From Actinomadura roseirufa (GTDB lineage: Bacteria > Actinomycetota > Actinomycetes > Streptosporangiales > Streptosporangiaceae), in assembly GCF_900659635.1 (NCBI RefSeq), contig NZ_CAACVB010000026.1, positions 1 through 56,666 on the forward strand: DNA of 56,666 bases, written 5' to 3'. A model generated the notes under the pieces. It was given only the letters and a program-made list of their open reading frames with translations, was not told the origin of the DNA and did no database searches. The position numbers and the translations under genes are program-made. Shown in pieces: positions 11,726 to 23,748 of this stretch; the stretch's first letter is position 1; each line of letters begins with the position of its first letter.

Positions 11726-12733
11726 TCAGTCCTGGTCGACGCCCCAGCGCACCCGGATCGCCCTGTCGACCGCGCCGAACACCTGGTCGATCACGATCCC
11801 GATGATCAGGATGACGATCATGTAGGAGATCATCTCGGCGGTCGCGTTCAGCTCCCTGGCCTGCGCGAGCAGCACGCCGAGCGAGGTCGTATTGCCGATG
11901 ATCACCAGGAGTTCACCGGCCATCAGGCTGCGCCAGGCGAAGGCCCAGCCCTGCTTCAGCCCGGCCACGAACGACGGCAGCGACGCGGGCATGATCAGGT
12001 GCCGGTACTGGTTCAGCCCGCGCAGCCCCATCACCTTCCCCGCGCGCAGCAGGATCGGCGGCGTGTAGTCGACGCCCGCGATCAGCCCGTTGGCGATGGA
12101 CGGCGCCGCGCCGAGCACCACCACGAACAGGATCGCGCTCTCGCTGAGCTGGAACAGCAGGATCGCCAGCGGGAACCAGGCGATCGACGGCATCGTCTGC
12201 AGCCCGGTGATCAGCGAGCCGAACGCGCGGCGCAGCACCCGGAACTGCGACACCAGCGCGCCGATGAGCACCCCGATCGCGACCGCGACCGCGAACCCGA
12301 CCAGCGCGCGCCGCATGGTCAGCGCGACCGCGTCCCAGAACCGCGAGTTCGTCATCTGGTCCCAGAACACCGGCAGGGTGTCGGCGGGACCGGGCAGGAC
12401 GTAGGTCTCCTTCCAGCCGCTCCACACCACCAGCTGCCAGGCCGCGATCCCGATGAGCGCCGCGGTGAGAATGGGCCAGATCGCGGACCAGACCAGCAGC
12501 AGCGACCGGCCGCGCGTCCCGCCGCCGAGCTCCAGCGCGTCCAGCCCGGCCAGCTGCCGGCTCAGCCCGTCGGCCTCGGTGTCCTGGGAGACCTTCGCGT
12601 CCTTCACCGTGTCACCGGCCGTGTCCGCCGGCTCTCCGGCCGTGGAGCCGGACGACTCCACGGAGTCCACCACGGTGTCCTCGACATTGGACTCCGCCGC
12701 CTCGTCCGTGCTCTGCGCGGTCTCACGCGCCAT
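11726..12733 (-). CDS. ABC importer permease, SsuC/TauC type
   Basis: Inner membrane permease of a nitrate/sulfonate/taurine-type importer, 335 aa. After an unusual acidic Ser/Thr/Glu/Asp-rich N-terminal extension of about 60 aa come roughly six transmembrane helices. The EAA-like cytoplasmic loop that docks on the ATPase is GAAPSIANGLIAGVD with following VMGLRGL near 208-240, and the C-terminal helix is YMIVILIIGIVIDQVF. It overlaps the ATPase gene by 11 bp. It is the third gene of a binding protein-ATPase-permease operon. The N-terminal tail is not typical of SsuC and may be regulatory or disordered. Confidence 0.92.
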   Translation of the reverse strand: MARETAQSTDEAAESNVEDTVVDSVESSGSTAGEPADTAGDTVKDAKVSQDTEADGLSRQLAGLDALELGGGTRGRSLLLVWSAIWPILTAALIGIAAWQLVVWSGWKETYVLPGPADTLPVFWDQMTNSRFWDAVALTMRRALVGFAVAVAIGVLIGALVSQFRVLRRAFGSLITGLQTMPSIAWFPLAILLFQLSESAILFVVVLGAAPSIANGLIAGVDYTPPILLRAGKVMGLRGLNQYRHLIMPASLPSFVAGLKQGWAFAWRSLMAGELLVIIGNTTSLGVLLAQARELNATAEMISYMIVILIIGIVIDQVFGAVDRAIRVRWGVDQD

Positions 12734-13522
12734 GGCGCCCGACCTCCTCGCGCAGCCGCTGGGTGATGGTCGCGGCGAGCGTGGAGACGTCGGCGTCGTC
12801 GATGCGCCGCGGCCGGTCGATCGGCACCGGGAACTCCTGCACGACGCGGCCGGGACGGCTGCTCAGCAGCACGACCCGGTCACCGAGCCGCACCGCCTCG
12901 CGGACGTTGTGCGTGACGAACAGCACGGTCAGGCCGCGCGCCCGCCAGATCCGCTCGATCTCGTCGTGCAGCAGGTCGCGGGTCATCGCGTCCAGCGCGC
13001 CGAACGGCTCGTCCATGAGCAGGACGGTGCCCTGCTCGGAGGCGCCGTCGTCCTCGGTCAGCGCCAGCGCGCGGGCGAGCGCGACGCGCTGGCGCATGCC
13101 GCCCGACAGCTGGTGGGGACGCTTGCGGGCGAACCCGCCGAGGTGCACCGACTCCAGCAGCTCGGCGGCGCGGGCGCGCCGGTCCTGCCGGGGGACGCCG
13201 CGCATCTTCAGCGCGAGCTCCAGGTTGCCGGTGACGGTCAGCCACGGGAACAGGGCCGGCTCCTGGAACATCAGCGCGACCCGCGCGCCGCTGGAGTCGA
13301 TCGACCCGGCGCTCACCTGGTCGAGGCCCGCGACGAGGTTGAGCAGCGTGCTCTTGCCGCACCCGGACGCGCCGAGCAGGCAGACGAACTCGCCCGGCGC
13401 CACGTCCAGGGACACCTGGTCGAGCGCGAGCAGGGACGAGCTTCCGGTTCCGAACGCTTTGGACACGCCCGCGAGCCGGACCGCGGCGGCGGTCCGGCTG
13501 GGGGCGGCCGTCACGGCCTGTG

Positions 13523-13526
<4 letters not shown>
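12723..13526 (-). CDS. ABC importer ATP-binding protein, SsuB/TauB type
   Basis: ATPase of the same importer, 267 aa. Walker A GASGCGKST near 52, Q-loop MFQEPALFPW, signature LSGGMRQRVALARAL near 135, Walker B VLLMDEPFGALD near 162 and the switch His in FVTHNVREA are all intact. The MFQEPALFPWLTV Q-loop and DAMTRD motif are characteristic of the sulfonate/nitrate subclass. The start ATG overlaps the binding-protein stop by four bases. Confidence 0.95.
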
Positions 13527-16178
<2,652 letters not shown>

Positions 16179-16316
16179 CGGGGGCGGGTCCGGCGCCGGG
16201 GGCATCCGGCCGCCGGGCCCGCCTCCCCGGTCACCGCCCGTTCCGGGCGGGGCGGCCGGAAGCGGCCGGTCCGCGGGCGGGCCGCACGCAGCAGACCCAC
16301 AGGCAGGGGGCACGCG

Positions 16317-16763
16317 ATGGCCAAGGGCGAGGGGCGGGACGGGCGCAAGGGCGGGCGCGGCCGCGCCGCGGGAGGCGGCTCCCGCCGCGGCAACCCCGCG
16401 CTGACCAGCCGCGCCGCCATTCTGGCGGTGGTGATGTGCGCGATCGCGCTGAGCCTCGCCTACCCCGTCCGCGAGTACGTCGCGCAGCGCAAGGAGATCG
16501 CCGACCTCCAGCGCAAGGAGAGCGCCGCCCGCCGCCACGTCGACGAACTCGCCCAACGCAAGCAGCAACTGGGCGACAAGTCGTACATTGAGCGGGAGGC
16601 CACGCGACGTCTGCACCTCTGCCGCCCGGACGTGAAGTGCTACACCGTCCTGGGCGGCGACGGGGACGACGGGCGGCAGGCACGCAAGGGCGGCCCGGCG
16701 CGGCGGCCGCCGTGGTACGAGACACTGTGGCGGTCCGTCGAGGCGGCCGACCGGCCGCGCTGA
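16317..16763 (+). CDS. Septum formation initiator, DivIC/FtsB family
   Basis: Cell-division protein of 148 aa. A very basic Gly/Arg/Lys cytoplasmic tail (1-35) is followed by a single transmembrane helix near 36-55 (AAILAVVMCAIALSLAYPV), an extracellular coiled coil near 60-90 (QRKEIADLQRKESAARRHV) and a C-terminal segment with the conserved YIEREATRRLHLCRPDVKCY. It is expected to join the divisome with FtsL/FtsQ. AGGGGG precedes ATG 16317. The order eno, divIC, DUF501, ppx is conserved in actinomycetes. Confidence 0.9.
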   Translation: MAKGEGRDGRKGGRGRAAGGGSRRGNPALTSRAAILAVVMCAIALSLAYPVREYVAQRKEIADLQRKESAARRHVDELAQRKQQLGDKSYIEREATRRLHLCRPDVKCYTVLGGDGDDGRQARKGGPARRPPWYETLWRSVEAADRPR

Positions 16764-16928
16764 CCCGTCTTGAGCGGCGTCCGGCGCGCCCGGCAGGGGG
16801 ACCGGGCGCGTGCGGCGGGCGCGAGGGGTCCGGTGCGGGGGCACCGGTATAGAGGTATCCGGCGGCAAGGGGGACCGGCGGACGTGACGGAAAGCTGAAC
16901 CGGATCACCGATCCGCGGGTTGGGGCAC

Positions 16929-17513
16929 ATGGACGACGAAGGCGAACAGAGGACACGCGACGACCGGGCCGCCGTCGCGGCGCAGCTCGGCCGGGAACCG
17001 CGCGGCATCCGGCGGACGGCCCACCGCTGCCCCTGCGGGCTGCCCGCCGTCATCGAGACGTCGCCGCGGCTCCCCGACGGCACCCCGTTCCCCACCCTGT
17101 TCTACCTGACCTGCCCGAAGGCGGCCTCGGCCATCGGGACGCTGGAGGGCGACGGCCTCATGCGGCGGATGCAGGCGCGGCTCGGGACCGACCCCGGTCT
17201 CCAGGCCGCCTACACCGCCGCCCACGAGGACTATCTGCGGCGCCGCGACGCCGCCGCCCGCGAAGAGGGCGTCGAGCCGCTGCCCGCGGGGACACAGAGC
17301 GCCGGCGGCATGCCGGAACGCGTCAAGTGCCTGCACGCGCTCATCGCGCACGAGCTGGCCGTCCCCGGCTCGAACCCGTTCGGGCGGGAGGCGCTGGAGG
17401 CGCTGCCCGACTGGTGGCGCTCCGGCCCGTGCGTGTGCGTGGACCAGCCCGACACCGCCGGGGGCCCCCGCCCCGGGGCGGTGCCCGCTTCCCCCGACGA
17501 GGAGGGCCAGTGA
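16929..17513 (+). CDS. DUF501 family protein
   Basis: Conserved actinobacterial protein of unknown function, 194 aa. Diagnostic sequence includes CPCGLPAVIETSPRLPDG and TLFYLTCPKAASAIGTLEG, a C-x-C plus later Cys arrangement, VKCLHALIAHELA and a C-terminal CVCVD. The cysteines and histidines could bind a metal; this is inference. ATG 16929 is preferred to TTG 16920. Its stop overlaps the next gene's GTG start (GTGA), suggesting coupling with the exopolyphosphatase. Confidence 0.9.
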   Translation: MDDEGEQRTRDDRAAVAAQLGREPRGIRRTAHRCPCGLPAVIETSPRLPDGTPFPTLFYLTCPKAASAIGTLEGDGLMRRMQARLGTDPGLQAAYTAAHEDYLRRRDAAAREEGVEPLPAGTQSAGGMPERVKCLHALIAHELAVPGSNPFGREALEALPDWWRSGPCVCVDQPDTAGGPRPGAVPASPDEEGQ

Positions 17514-18460
17514 CTCGCGTCGCCGCCATCGACTGCGGGACCAACTCGGTCCGGCTCCTGATCGCCGACATCATCCCCGGCGTGGAGGGCGGCGCCCTCG
17601 TCGACGTCGAGCGCCGGATGGAGATCGTCCGGCTGGGCGAGGGCGTCGACCGGACCGGCCGGCTGGCCCCCGCCGCGCTCGAACGGACGTTCACCGCGAT
17701 GCGCGGGTACGCCGCGCTGATCGAGCGGCACGGCGCCGAGACCGGCGAGGACCTGGTCAAGACCCGCGTCGTGGCGACCAGCGCCACCCGCGACGCCGCC
17801 AACCGGGCCGACTTCGTCGCCGGCGTGGTGGACATCTTCGGCGTCGTGCCCGAGGTGATCACCGGCGAGGAGGAGGCCGCGCTGTCGTTCAACGGCGCGA
17901 CCCACGAGCTGGCCGGGCTGCGGCCCGCCCGCCCCTACCTGGTGGTCGACATCGGCGGCGGCTCCACCGAGTTCGTCCTCGGAAGCTCCACCGTCACCGC
18001 GGCCCGCTCGGTCGACATCGGCTGCGTGCGGATGACCGAGCGGCACCTGCGCGACGGCGACCCGCCCTCCCCGGAGCAGATCGCCGCCACCATCGACGAC
18101 GTCGACGGCGCGCTGGCCCACGTCCGCGAGACCGTCCCGGTGGACGAGGCGCGCACGCTCGTCGGCCTGGCGGGCTCGGTCACCACCGTCGCCGGGATCG
18201 CCCTCGGGCTGCCGGAGTACGACTCGTCCCGGATCCACCTGTCCCGCATCACCGCCACCCAGGTCCACGAGGTGAACCGGCGGCTCCTGCACGCGACCCG
18301 CGCCGAGCGCGCCGCGTTCGGCGTCATCCACCCGGGCCGCGTCGACGTGATCGGCGCGGGCGCGCTCATCCTCGACCGGATCATGCGGGAGTACGGGTTC
18401 GGCGCGGTCGTCGTCAGCGAGCATGACATCCTGGACGGCATCGCCTGGTCACTGGTCTGA
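17510..18460 (+). CDS. Ppx/GppA family phosphatase
   Basis: ASKHA-fold phosphatase of 316 aa, acting on polyphosphate or (p)ppGpp. It carries the N-terminal phosphate loop AAIDCGTNSVRLLIAD, the switch VVATSATRDAANR, catalytic acid region ITGEEEAALSFNGA and second phosphate loop YLVVDIGGGSTEFVLG. It is the short form without the extra C-terminal HD-like domain of E. coli Ppx, as usual in actinobacteria. GTG 17510 overlaps the DUF501 stop. Confidence 0.92.
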   Translation: MTRVAAIDCGTNSVRLLIADIIPGVEGGALVDVERRMEIVRLGEGVDRTGRLAPAALERTFTAMRGYAALIERHGAETGEDLVKTRVVATSATRDAANRADFVAGVVDIFGVVPEVITGEEEAALSFNGATHELAGLRPARPYLVVDIGGGSTEFVLGSSTVTAARSVDIGCVRMTERHLRDGDPPSPEQIAATIDDVDGALAHVRETVPVDEARTLVGLAGSVTTVAGIALGLPEYDSSRIHLSRITATQVHEVNRRLLHATRAERAAFGVIHPGRVDVIGAGALILDRIMREYGFGAVVVSEHDILDGIAWSLV

Positions 18461-18505
18461 GCGGCGTCCCATCGGAGGGCCCCGCCGGGGCCGGCGGCCC
18501 GCCGG

Positions 18506-19306
18506 TCACACCTTGAAGCGTGCCAGCAGGGCCGGGATGAGCACGGCGTTCGGGTTCTGCTGCGGGACGTAGAGCACCGGCGAGCCGCCGCCCGCCTGCT
18601 GGATCCACACCCGGCCGCCGTCGACGGTGGCACCCGAGATCGCCGGCCAGTCCAGCGACACCCGGTCGCCGCGCACGCCGCCGGGGTGGACGGTCAGCCC
18701 CTGCGCCACGTCGATCGACTCGCCCGCCGCCACGCGCCCGGCGAGCTCGGAGACCAGCCGCGGCTCGGCGTGCGCCTGGCACAGCTCGATGAGCCGCCCC
18801 CACACCCGCTCCGGCTCCCGCTCGGGGCTCGCCGCCGCGCCGGCCGGCGCGTCCGGTTCGATGACGACCTCGGCGCGGGGACCGCCGTGGAACGGGAACC
18901 GGCCCGCCTGGAAGATCCACTGGGTGGGCGGCCCGGGCGGCTGGCCATATGCGGCCGGGGGACGGGCGGCCCAGTAGGCCACCCACTCGACCCGCGACCA
19001 CGCCAGCGACACCGCCCCGTACGTCACGCCGGTGTCGTCGGCGTGCAGGGCGACGCGGCGCACCTGCATGTCCACCACCTGGGCGGCGGGCGCCCGACCC
19101 CAGTCGTTCCGCTGCGCGTAGGGCGCCGCGTAGTAGGCGTCCTGGGCCCGCGGCTCCGCCCCGGACGGCCGTTCCCGCTGTTCAGGCGCGCGCAGACGGG
19201 GCGGCCTGACCGGCTCGGGATTGAGGCGATCGGTCCAGACCTGACCGTCCCACCAGCGCAGACTGCCGGTGCCGTAGGGGTCGGGATACCAGCCCGGTTG
19301 CGACAA
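18506..19306 (-). CDS. DUF2510 domain protein
   Basis: 266-aa protein opening with a DUF2510 module ([26 protein letters not shown]), which often sits at protein N-termini in actinobacteria. The rest is a soluble region beginning [22 protein letters not shown] and looks like a PH/GRAM-type beta fold, but I cannot name it. The chosen TTG start (19306) has a perfect GGAGG six bases upstream; a longer reading frame to 19366 has no such site. It is convergent with ppx. Function unknown. Confidence 0.8.
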   Translation of the reverse strand: MSQPGWYPDPYGTGSLRWWDGQVWTDRLNPEPVRPPRLRAPEQRERPSGAEPRAQDAYYAAPYAQRNDWGRAPAAQVVDMQVRRVALHADDTGVTYGAVSLAWSRVEWVAYWAARPPAAYGQPPGPPTQWIFQAGRFPFHGGPRAEVVIEPDAPAGAAASPEREPERVWGRLIELCQAHAEPRLVSELAGRVAAGESIDVAQGLTVHPGGVRGDRVSLDWPAISGATVDGGRVWIQQAGGGSPVLYVPQQNPNAVLIPALLARFKV

Positions 19307-19453
19307 GGCATGCCTCCGCTCAGCAATGGCGGGCCGGACACCCGCCTCCCCGACCGGCCACCGCATCGTACCGATCCCCGCCCGCCCGCCCCCTGGGTGA
19401 CCGGGCGTTCACTTTCGGCGTGTTGGGGCGAACCACCATGCGAAGATCGGGGA

Positions 19454-20275
19454 ATGCCGTCCGCCAACGCCCCGTTCGCGCCGCCCGGCTCGGGCTGGCC
19501 GGGCGACCCCGCCGTCCCCGGCACCCCGGTCGCGCACGACGCGGCCGAGGTCGCCGACCTGGCCGCGTCGGCGCCGGACCTCGCCGAGCTGTGCGCCCGC
19601 CAGTCGGTGTGCCGGGCCTGCGACCGGCTCGTCGACTGGCGCGAGAAGGTCGCGGTGGAACGGCGCCGGGCCTTCGCGGACGAGGAGTACTGGGGCCGGC
19701 CGGTCGCCGGCTGGGGCGACCCCCGCCCGCGCGTCCTCATCGTCGGCCTGGCCCCCGCCGCGCACGGCGGCAACCGCACCGGCCGGATCTTCACCGGCGA
19801 CCGGTCGGGCGACTGGCTCTTCGCGTCCCTGCACCGGGTGGGGCTCGCCGCGCTGCCGACCAGCGTCCGCGCGGACGACGGCCAGCGGCTGATCGGGGCG
19901 CGGATGGCGGCGACGGTCCGCTGCGCGCCGCCGGACAACAGGCCCACCCCGCTGGAGCGCACCACCTGCCTGCCGTGGCTGGCCCGCGAGGTCGCGGACG
20001 TGGCGGACGGCGTGCGCTGCGTGGTCTGCCTCGGCGGGTTCGCCTGGCAGGGCGTGTGGCCCGCGCTGCGCCAGGCCGGGTACGGGCTGCCGAGACCCCG
20101 CCCGAAGTTCGGCCACGGCGTCGAGGTCGAGCTCACGCCCCCGCCCTCGGCGCACCGGCGCGAGCCCGTCCTGCTGCTGGGCTGCTACCACCCGAGCCAG
20201 CAGAACACCTTCACCGGCCGCGTGACCGAGCCGATGCTGGACGCGGTCTTCACCCGAGCCATGAACTACGACTAG
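19454..20275 (+). CDS. Family 5 uracil-DNA glycosylase (UdgB-like)
   Basis: Base-excision repair enzyme of 273 aa. Motif [20 protein letters not shown] lacks the usual polar catalytic residue of family 1 enzymes, as expected of UdgB, and motif B is [11 protein letters not shown]. The Fe-S cluster ligands appear as [12 protein letters not shown] plus later Cys (CAPPDN, CLPWL). ATG 19454 directly follows GGGGA. It probably removes uracil, hypoxanthine or xanthine from DNA. It is divergent from the DUF2510 gene. Confidence 0.93.
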   Translation: MPSANAPFAPPGSGWPGDPAVPGTPVAHDAAEVADLAASAPDLAELCARQSVCRACDRLVDWREKVAVERRRAFADEEYWGRPVAGWGDPRPRVLIVGLAPAAHGGNRTGRIFTGDRSGDWLFASLHRVGLAALPTSVRADDGQRLIGARMAATVRCAPPDNRPTPLERTTCLPWLAREVADVADGVRCVVCLGGFAWQGVWPALRQAGYGLPRPRPKFGHGVEVELTPPPSAHRREPVLLLGCYHPSQQNTFTGRVTEPMLDAVFTRAMNYD

Positions 20276-20290
20276 CTCCGTGGACACCGT

Positions 20291-20317
20291 CGTGCGAGGG
20301 CGATCCGTGCTCGCACG
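20291..20317 (+). terminator. Hairpin after the uracil-DNA glycosylase gene
   Basis: Arms CGTGCGAG (20291-20298) and CTCGCACG (20310-20317) are perfectly complementary around an 11-nt loop, 15 bp after the stop; no T-run follows. The remaining gap to 20607 shows no gene; TTACATCCTGTGAGAT near 20495 may be a regulatory element. Confidence 0.5.
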
Positions 20318-20607
20318 GGACCGGCCGCAGTGCGAGCCACCAGGCGAGCATCGCGGGCCGGGCTTGGATGACGGTGGGCCAGGGCCTTGAGCCAAGCGGT
20401 CGGAGCGGGAGCGGGCCGTCCCCTCGCGGTCCGCTTCTTCTCCGGCCGGTTGGCGCCCCCGTCAGGCCCTGACCTCGCCGTCTTCCTGGCGGTGTTACAT
20501 CCTGTGAGATGCCGGAGCGGGGCGGGAGGTTCGGCCGATTTCCCGGCATTCGGCGGACGGATCGCGGCGCGGGGTGATCGGGCGCGTCCCGGGGGTACCG
20601 GCCCGGT

Positions 20608-21960
20608 ATGCCTTCCGAGAGCACGGCCAAGCACATCGTGATCGTCGGCGGCGGGTACGTCGGCATGTACACGGCGCTCCGCCTGCAGAGAAAGCTGCGG
20701 ACGGAGTTGCGGCGCGGGGAGGTCGCGGTCACCGTCATCGACCCTCAGTCCTACATGACGTACCAGCCCTTCCTGCCGGAGGCGGCGGCGGGGAACCTGG
20801 AGCCGAGGCACGTGGTGGCTCCGCTGCGGCGGGTGCTGTCGCGCTGCCGGGTGCTGAACGGGTTCGTGACCCGGATCGACCACGCCTCCCGCCGGGTCAC
20901 CGTCCGCCCGGCGGGCGCGGACTCGACCGGCGTCCCGGAGCGGGAGGTCGGCTACGACATGCTGGTGGTGGCCCTCGGGTCGGTCTCGCGGACGCTGCCG
21001 ATCCCCGGCCTCGCCGACTGCGGGATCGGCTTCAAGACCGTCGAGGAGGCCATCTTCCTGCGCAACCATGTGCTGCACCAGCTCGACATCGCCGCGTCCA
21101 ACCCGGAGAACGAGGAGGTCAGGCGGCGGGCGCTGACGTTCGTGTTCGTCGGCGCCGGGTTCGCGGGCATCGAGGCGCTGGGGGAGCTGGAGGACATGGC
21201 GCGGGACGCCTGCCGCTGGTATCCGGAGATCGACGCGGCCGAGATGCGCTGGATGATGGTGGAGGCGACCGGCCGGATCCTGCCCGAGGTCGGCCCCGAG
21301 ATGGGCCGCTGGACGGCGGAGGCGCTGCGCCGGCGCGGCATCGAGGTCCGGCTGGAGACGCTGCTGAAGTCCGCGGAGAAGCGGCACATCGTGCTCAGCG
21401 ACGGCGAGGAGTTCGACGCGGGCACCCTCGTGTGGACGGCCGGGGTGAAGCCCCACCCGATCGTCGGCGAGAGCGACCTGCCCCTGGACGACAAGGGCCG
21501 GATCAAGACCACCGCGGACCTGACCGTGGAGGGGCTGGAGGGCGTGTACGCCGCGGGCGACAACGCGGCCGTCCCCGATCTGAGCGGCACCGGCGAGTTC
21601 ACCGCCCCCAACGCCCAGCACGCCGTCCGGCAGGCCCGCCGGCTCGGCGACAACATCGTCGCGGACCTGCGCGGGAAGCCCCGCAAGCCCTATGTGCACG
21701 CCTACGTCGGGTCGGTGGCTGGCCTGGGCCTCCACAAGGGCGTCGCGAACGTCTACGGGATCAAGCTCCGCGGGCTGCCCGCTTGGTTCATGCACCGGAC
21801 CTACCATCTGTCTCGCATGCCGACCGCCAACCGCAAGTTCCGAATCACTGTCGACTGGACGCTCGCGCTGTTCTTTCGGCGCGAGATCGTCTCGCTCGGA
21901 GAGCTGGAATGGCCACGTCAGGAGTTCGAGCTCGCGGCGGGACGGAGCCGGGACATCTAG
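20608..21960 (+). CDS. Type II NADH:quinone oxidoreductase-like (NDH-2)
   Basis: Single-subunit flavoprotein of 450 aa that passes electrons from NADH to menaquinone without pumping protons. FAD-binding HIVIVGGGYVGMYTALRL is at the N-terminus, a second dinucleotide fold FVFVGAGFAGIEALGELEDM near 178 binds NAD(P)H, and VYAAGDNAAVPD near 312 is the C-terminal FAD motif. The aromatic/hydrophobic C-terminus (WFMHRTYHLSRMP, WTLALFFRREIVSLG) fits membrane attachment. ATG 20608 follows a GGTACCGG stretch with no strong ribosome site. The tRNA-like gene follows 211 bp later. Confidence 0.92.
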   Translation: MPSESTAKHIVIVGGGYVGMYTALRLQRKLRTELRRGEVAVTVIDPQSYMTYQPFLPEAAAGNLEPRHVVAPLRRVLSRCRVLNGFVTRIDHASRRVTVRPAGADSTGVPEREVGYDMLVVALGSVSRTLPIPGLADCGIGFKTVEEAIFLRNHVLHQLDIAASNPENEEVRRRALTFVFVGAGFAGIEALGELEDMARDACRWYPEIDAAEMRWMMVEATGRILPEVGPEMGRWTAEALRRRGIEVRLETLLKSAEKRHIVLSDGEEFDAGTLVWTAGVKPHPIVGESDLPLDDKGRIKTTADLTVEGLEGVYAAGDNAAVPDLSGTGEFTAPNAQHAVRQARRLGDNIVADLRGKPRKPYVHAYVGSVAGLGLHKGVANVYGIKLRGLPAWFMHRTYHLSRMPTANRKFRITVDWTLALFFRREIVSLGELEWPRQEFELAAGRSRDI

Positions 21961-22159
21961 CGTCCGGGAAATGGCGGAACGGCGAGCCGAAACAGGCTAT
22001 GTAACCGGGCCATTTTCCGCCCTTCTTCGCGCCGGTCGAGAACGCATGATAGCTCGCTGACCTGCGCGTTCGTCGGGGAGTTGATGATCAACGCCGGAAA
22101 CGGGCGGCTCTGGGGTCTCATTCGAATATCGCTCCGCGGGGCGGCGGCCGGCCGGCCGG

Positions 22160-22165
22160 TATGAT
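22160..22165 (+). promoter_or_regulatory. -10 box of the tRNA-like gene
   Basis: TATGAT lies six bases before the first acceptor nucleotide, the right place for a -10 element. No clear -35 is seen in the GC-rich sequence upstream. The rest of 21961-22159 shows no gene. Confidence 0.55.
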
Positions 22166-22171
22166 TACGCC

Positions 22172-22244
22172 GCCCCTGTAGCCCAATGGCAGAGGCAGGC
22201 TCCCTAAAAGAGCTCATATGTCGGTTCGAGTCCGACCAGGGGCA
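22172..22244 (+). tRNA. Class I tRNA-like gene, apparent UAA anticodon with C33
   Basis: A complete 73-nt cloverleaf can be drawn by hand: acceptor GCCCCTG with CAGGGGC; D-stem GCC/GGC with GG in its loop; anticodon stem GGCTC/GAGCT; 7-nt loop CCTAAAA; 5-nt variable loop CATAT; T-arm GTCGG-TTCGAGT-CCGAC; discriminator A. CCA is not encoded. Bases 34-36 read TAA, the leucine UUA anticodon, but bacterial tRNA-Leu has a long variable arm and this does not. The universal U33 is replaced by C. Identity is therefore uncertain: a non-canonical or decayed tRNA. A TATGAT box is correctly placed upstream. Confidence 0.75.
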
Positions 22245-22401
22245 CTCGTTCGGCCGGCCGGCGCTCCCGCCCGGGACGCCGGCCGCGGCCTTTGGCCCCG
22301 GCCGTTCTCGCCCGCCGCCGGCATCATTCCGTGTCGTCCCAGGTCGGCGGAACCGGCCCCGCTTACACTGTGGGCAAGGTCGGCCAACGTGGAGGCTCCA
22401 A

Positions 22402-23274
22402 ATGGAGAGCAGGAACCCGGCGTTCCGGGGACAGGCCTTCGACCAGCGGGCCGGAGGACCCGGCCACGCCGCGCCGGGCTACGGCGAGCAGGTCTACGGC
22501 GCGAAGGGTTACGGCGCACAGGGATACGGCGCACAGGGGTACGGGTCACAGGGCTACGGGGCCCCCGAGTACGGCGGACCCGGCTACGCGCCCCCGGCGG
22601 TGCGGCCCATGACGATGGACGACGTCGTCGTCCGCGGCTTCGCCACCCTCGTCACCCTCATGATCACCGCGGCGCTGGCCTGGACGCTGGTGCCCACCCG
22701 GCTCGCCGCACCGGTCCTGGTGGTCACGCTCCTCGCCGAGATCGGCATCTGGGCGTTCATCACCTTCGGCCGCCGGGCGAACGCGCCGCTGGTGCTGGCG
22801 TTCGCCGCCGTCTACGGCGTCGCGGTCGGCCTCATCAGCCACTCCTACAACGACGTGTACCACGGCGTCGTCCTGCAAGCCGTGATCGGCACCGCGCTGG
22901 CGTTCGGCGCCACGCTCGCCGTCTACGCGCTGCGCATCGTCCGCGTCACGCCGAAGTTCACCCGGTTCGTCGTCGCGGCGGGCCTCGGCCTGATCGCGCT
23001 GATGCTGGTCAACGTGGTGGTGCACCTCTTCGGCGGCGACGACGGCATCGGCATCCGCGACCCGGGCAACCCGCTGGCCTACGTGTTCAGCGTCGCCGCG
23101 ATCCTCGTCGGCTGCTTCTTCCTGCTGCTGGACTTCGACGCGATCGAGCAGGGCGTCCGGGCGCGGGCACCGGAGAACTTCGCCTGGTACTGCGCGTTCG
23201 GGCTGGTGCTGAGCCTGGTGTGGATCTACCTGGAGATGCTGCGCCTGCTGTCGTACTTCAGCGGCCGCGACTGA
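22402..23274 (+). CDS. Bax inhibitor-1/YccA family membrane protein
   Basis: 290-aa multi-pass protein. The N-terminal cytoplasmic 65 residues carry a tyrosine/glycine repeat (YGAKGYGAQGYGAQGYGSQ). Then come TMDDVVVRGFATLVTLMITAALAW and about seven transmembrane helices, the typical BI-1/YccA arrangement, ending LEMLRLLSYFSGRD. Relatives are proposed to be ion (calcium/proton) leak channels; the role in actinomycetes is unknown. ATG 22402 has GGAGG seven bases upstream, which rejects longer frames running back into the tRNA. Confidence 0.92.
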   Translation: MESRNPAFRGQAFDQRAGGPGHAAPGYGEQVYGAKGYGAQGYGAQGYGSQGYGAPEYGGPGYAPPAVRPMTMDDVVVRGFATLVTLMITAALAWTLVPTRLAAPVLVVTLLAEIGIWAFITFGRRANAPLVLAFAAVYGVAVGLISHSYNDVYHGVVLQAVIGTALAFGATLAVYALRIVRVTPKFTRFVVAAGLGLIALMLVNVVVHLFGGDDGIGIRDPGNPLAYVFSVAAILVGCFFLLLDFDAIEQGVRARAPENFAWYCAFGLVLSLVWIYLEMLRLLSYFSGRD

Positions 23275-23343
23275 CCGGGCCCATCGGCGGGCGCCGCCGC
23301 GCGGTACCCACCCACCTGCCGGCCCACCGGCCGGCTCATCGAT

Positions 23344-23372
23344 CGGCCCCCCGCCACTTCGGCGAGGGGCCG
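23344..23372. terminator. Hairpin after the Bax inhibitor-like gene
   Basis: Arms 23344-23355 (CGGCCCCCCGCC) and 23361-23372 (GGCGAGGGGCCG) pair with one mismatch around ACTTC. GGTCGTCGT follows rather than a T-run. It may serve both this gene and the convergent DUF4287 gene. Confidence 0.65.
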
Positions 23373-23520
23373 GTCGTCGTGGGATCTCGGCGCCAGGGTC
23401 GTGGCGGCGGGGCATGACGGCTCCGCGGCACGACGGCGGTGATCAACCATTGGCGGGATCCCACCGGGTTCGTGTCCACGTCGATGGCCGCGCCGATGAA
23501 GGCGCGTCTGGGGCGGCGCG

Positions 23521-23748
23521 TCAGTAGTGGCGCGCGCGGCGGGTGCGCTCGTGCTCGCGCACCAGCGCGGCGGCGTAGCCGTGAGAGAGGTTGTGCTCGT
23601 CGGCCAGCCAGGTGCAGCGTTCCTCGCAGCGGGAGAACGACGGCCCGTTCTCGATGGCGGTGAACCACTCGGGGATGTCACGTCCTGTGACTTGCGGGAT
23701 GCGGGCGATCAGCTTGCTGTGCGTCTCCGGCGAGTGGTTCAGTGACAA
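23521..23748 (-). CDS. DUF4287-like small protein
   Basis: 75-aa protein whose sequence (HSPETHSKLIARIPQVTGRD, IPEWFTAIENGP, WLADEHNLSHGYAAALVREH) fits the DUF4287 family seen widely in actinobacteria. The TTG start at 23748 is chosen because GGAGG lies six bases upstream and the family N-terminus begins there. Two cysteines (SRCEERC) replace positions usually non-Cys. Function unknown; single-gene unit. Confidence 0.8.
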   Translation of the reverse strand: MSLNHSPETHSKLIARIPQVTGRDIPEWFTAIENGPSFSRCEERCTWLADEHNLSHGYAAALVREHERTRRARHY

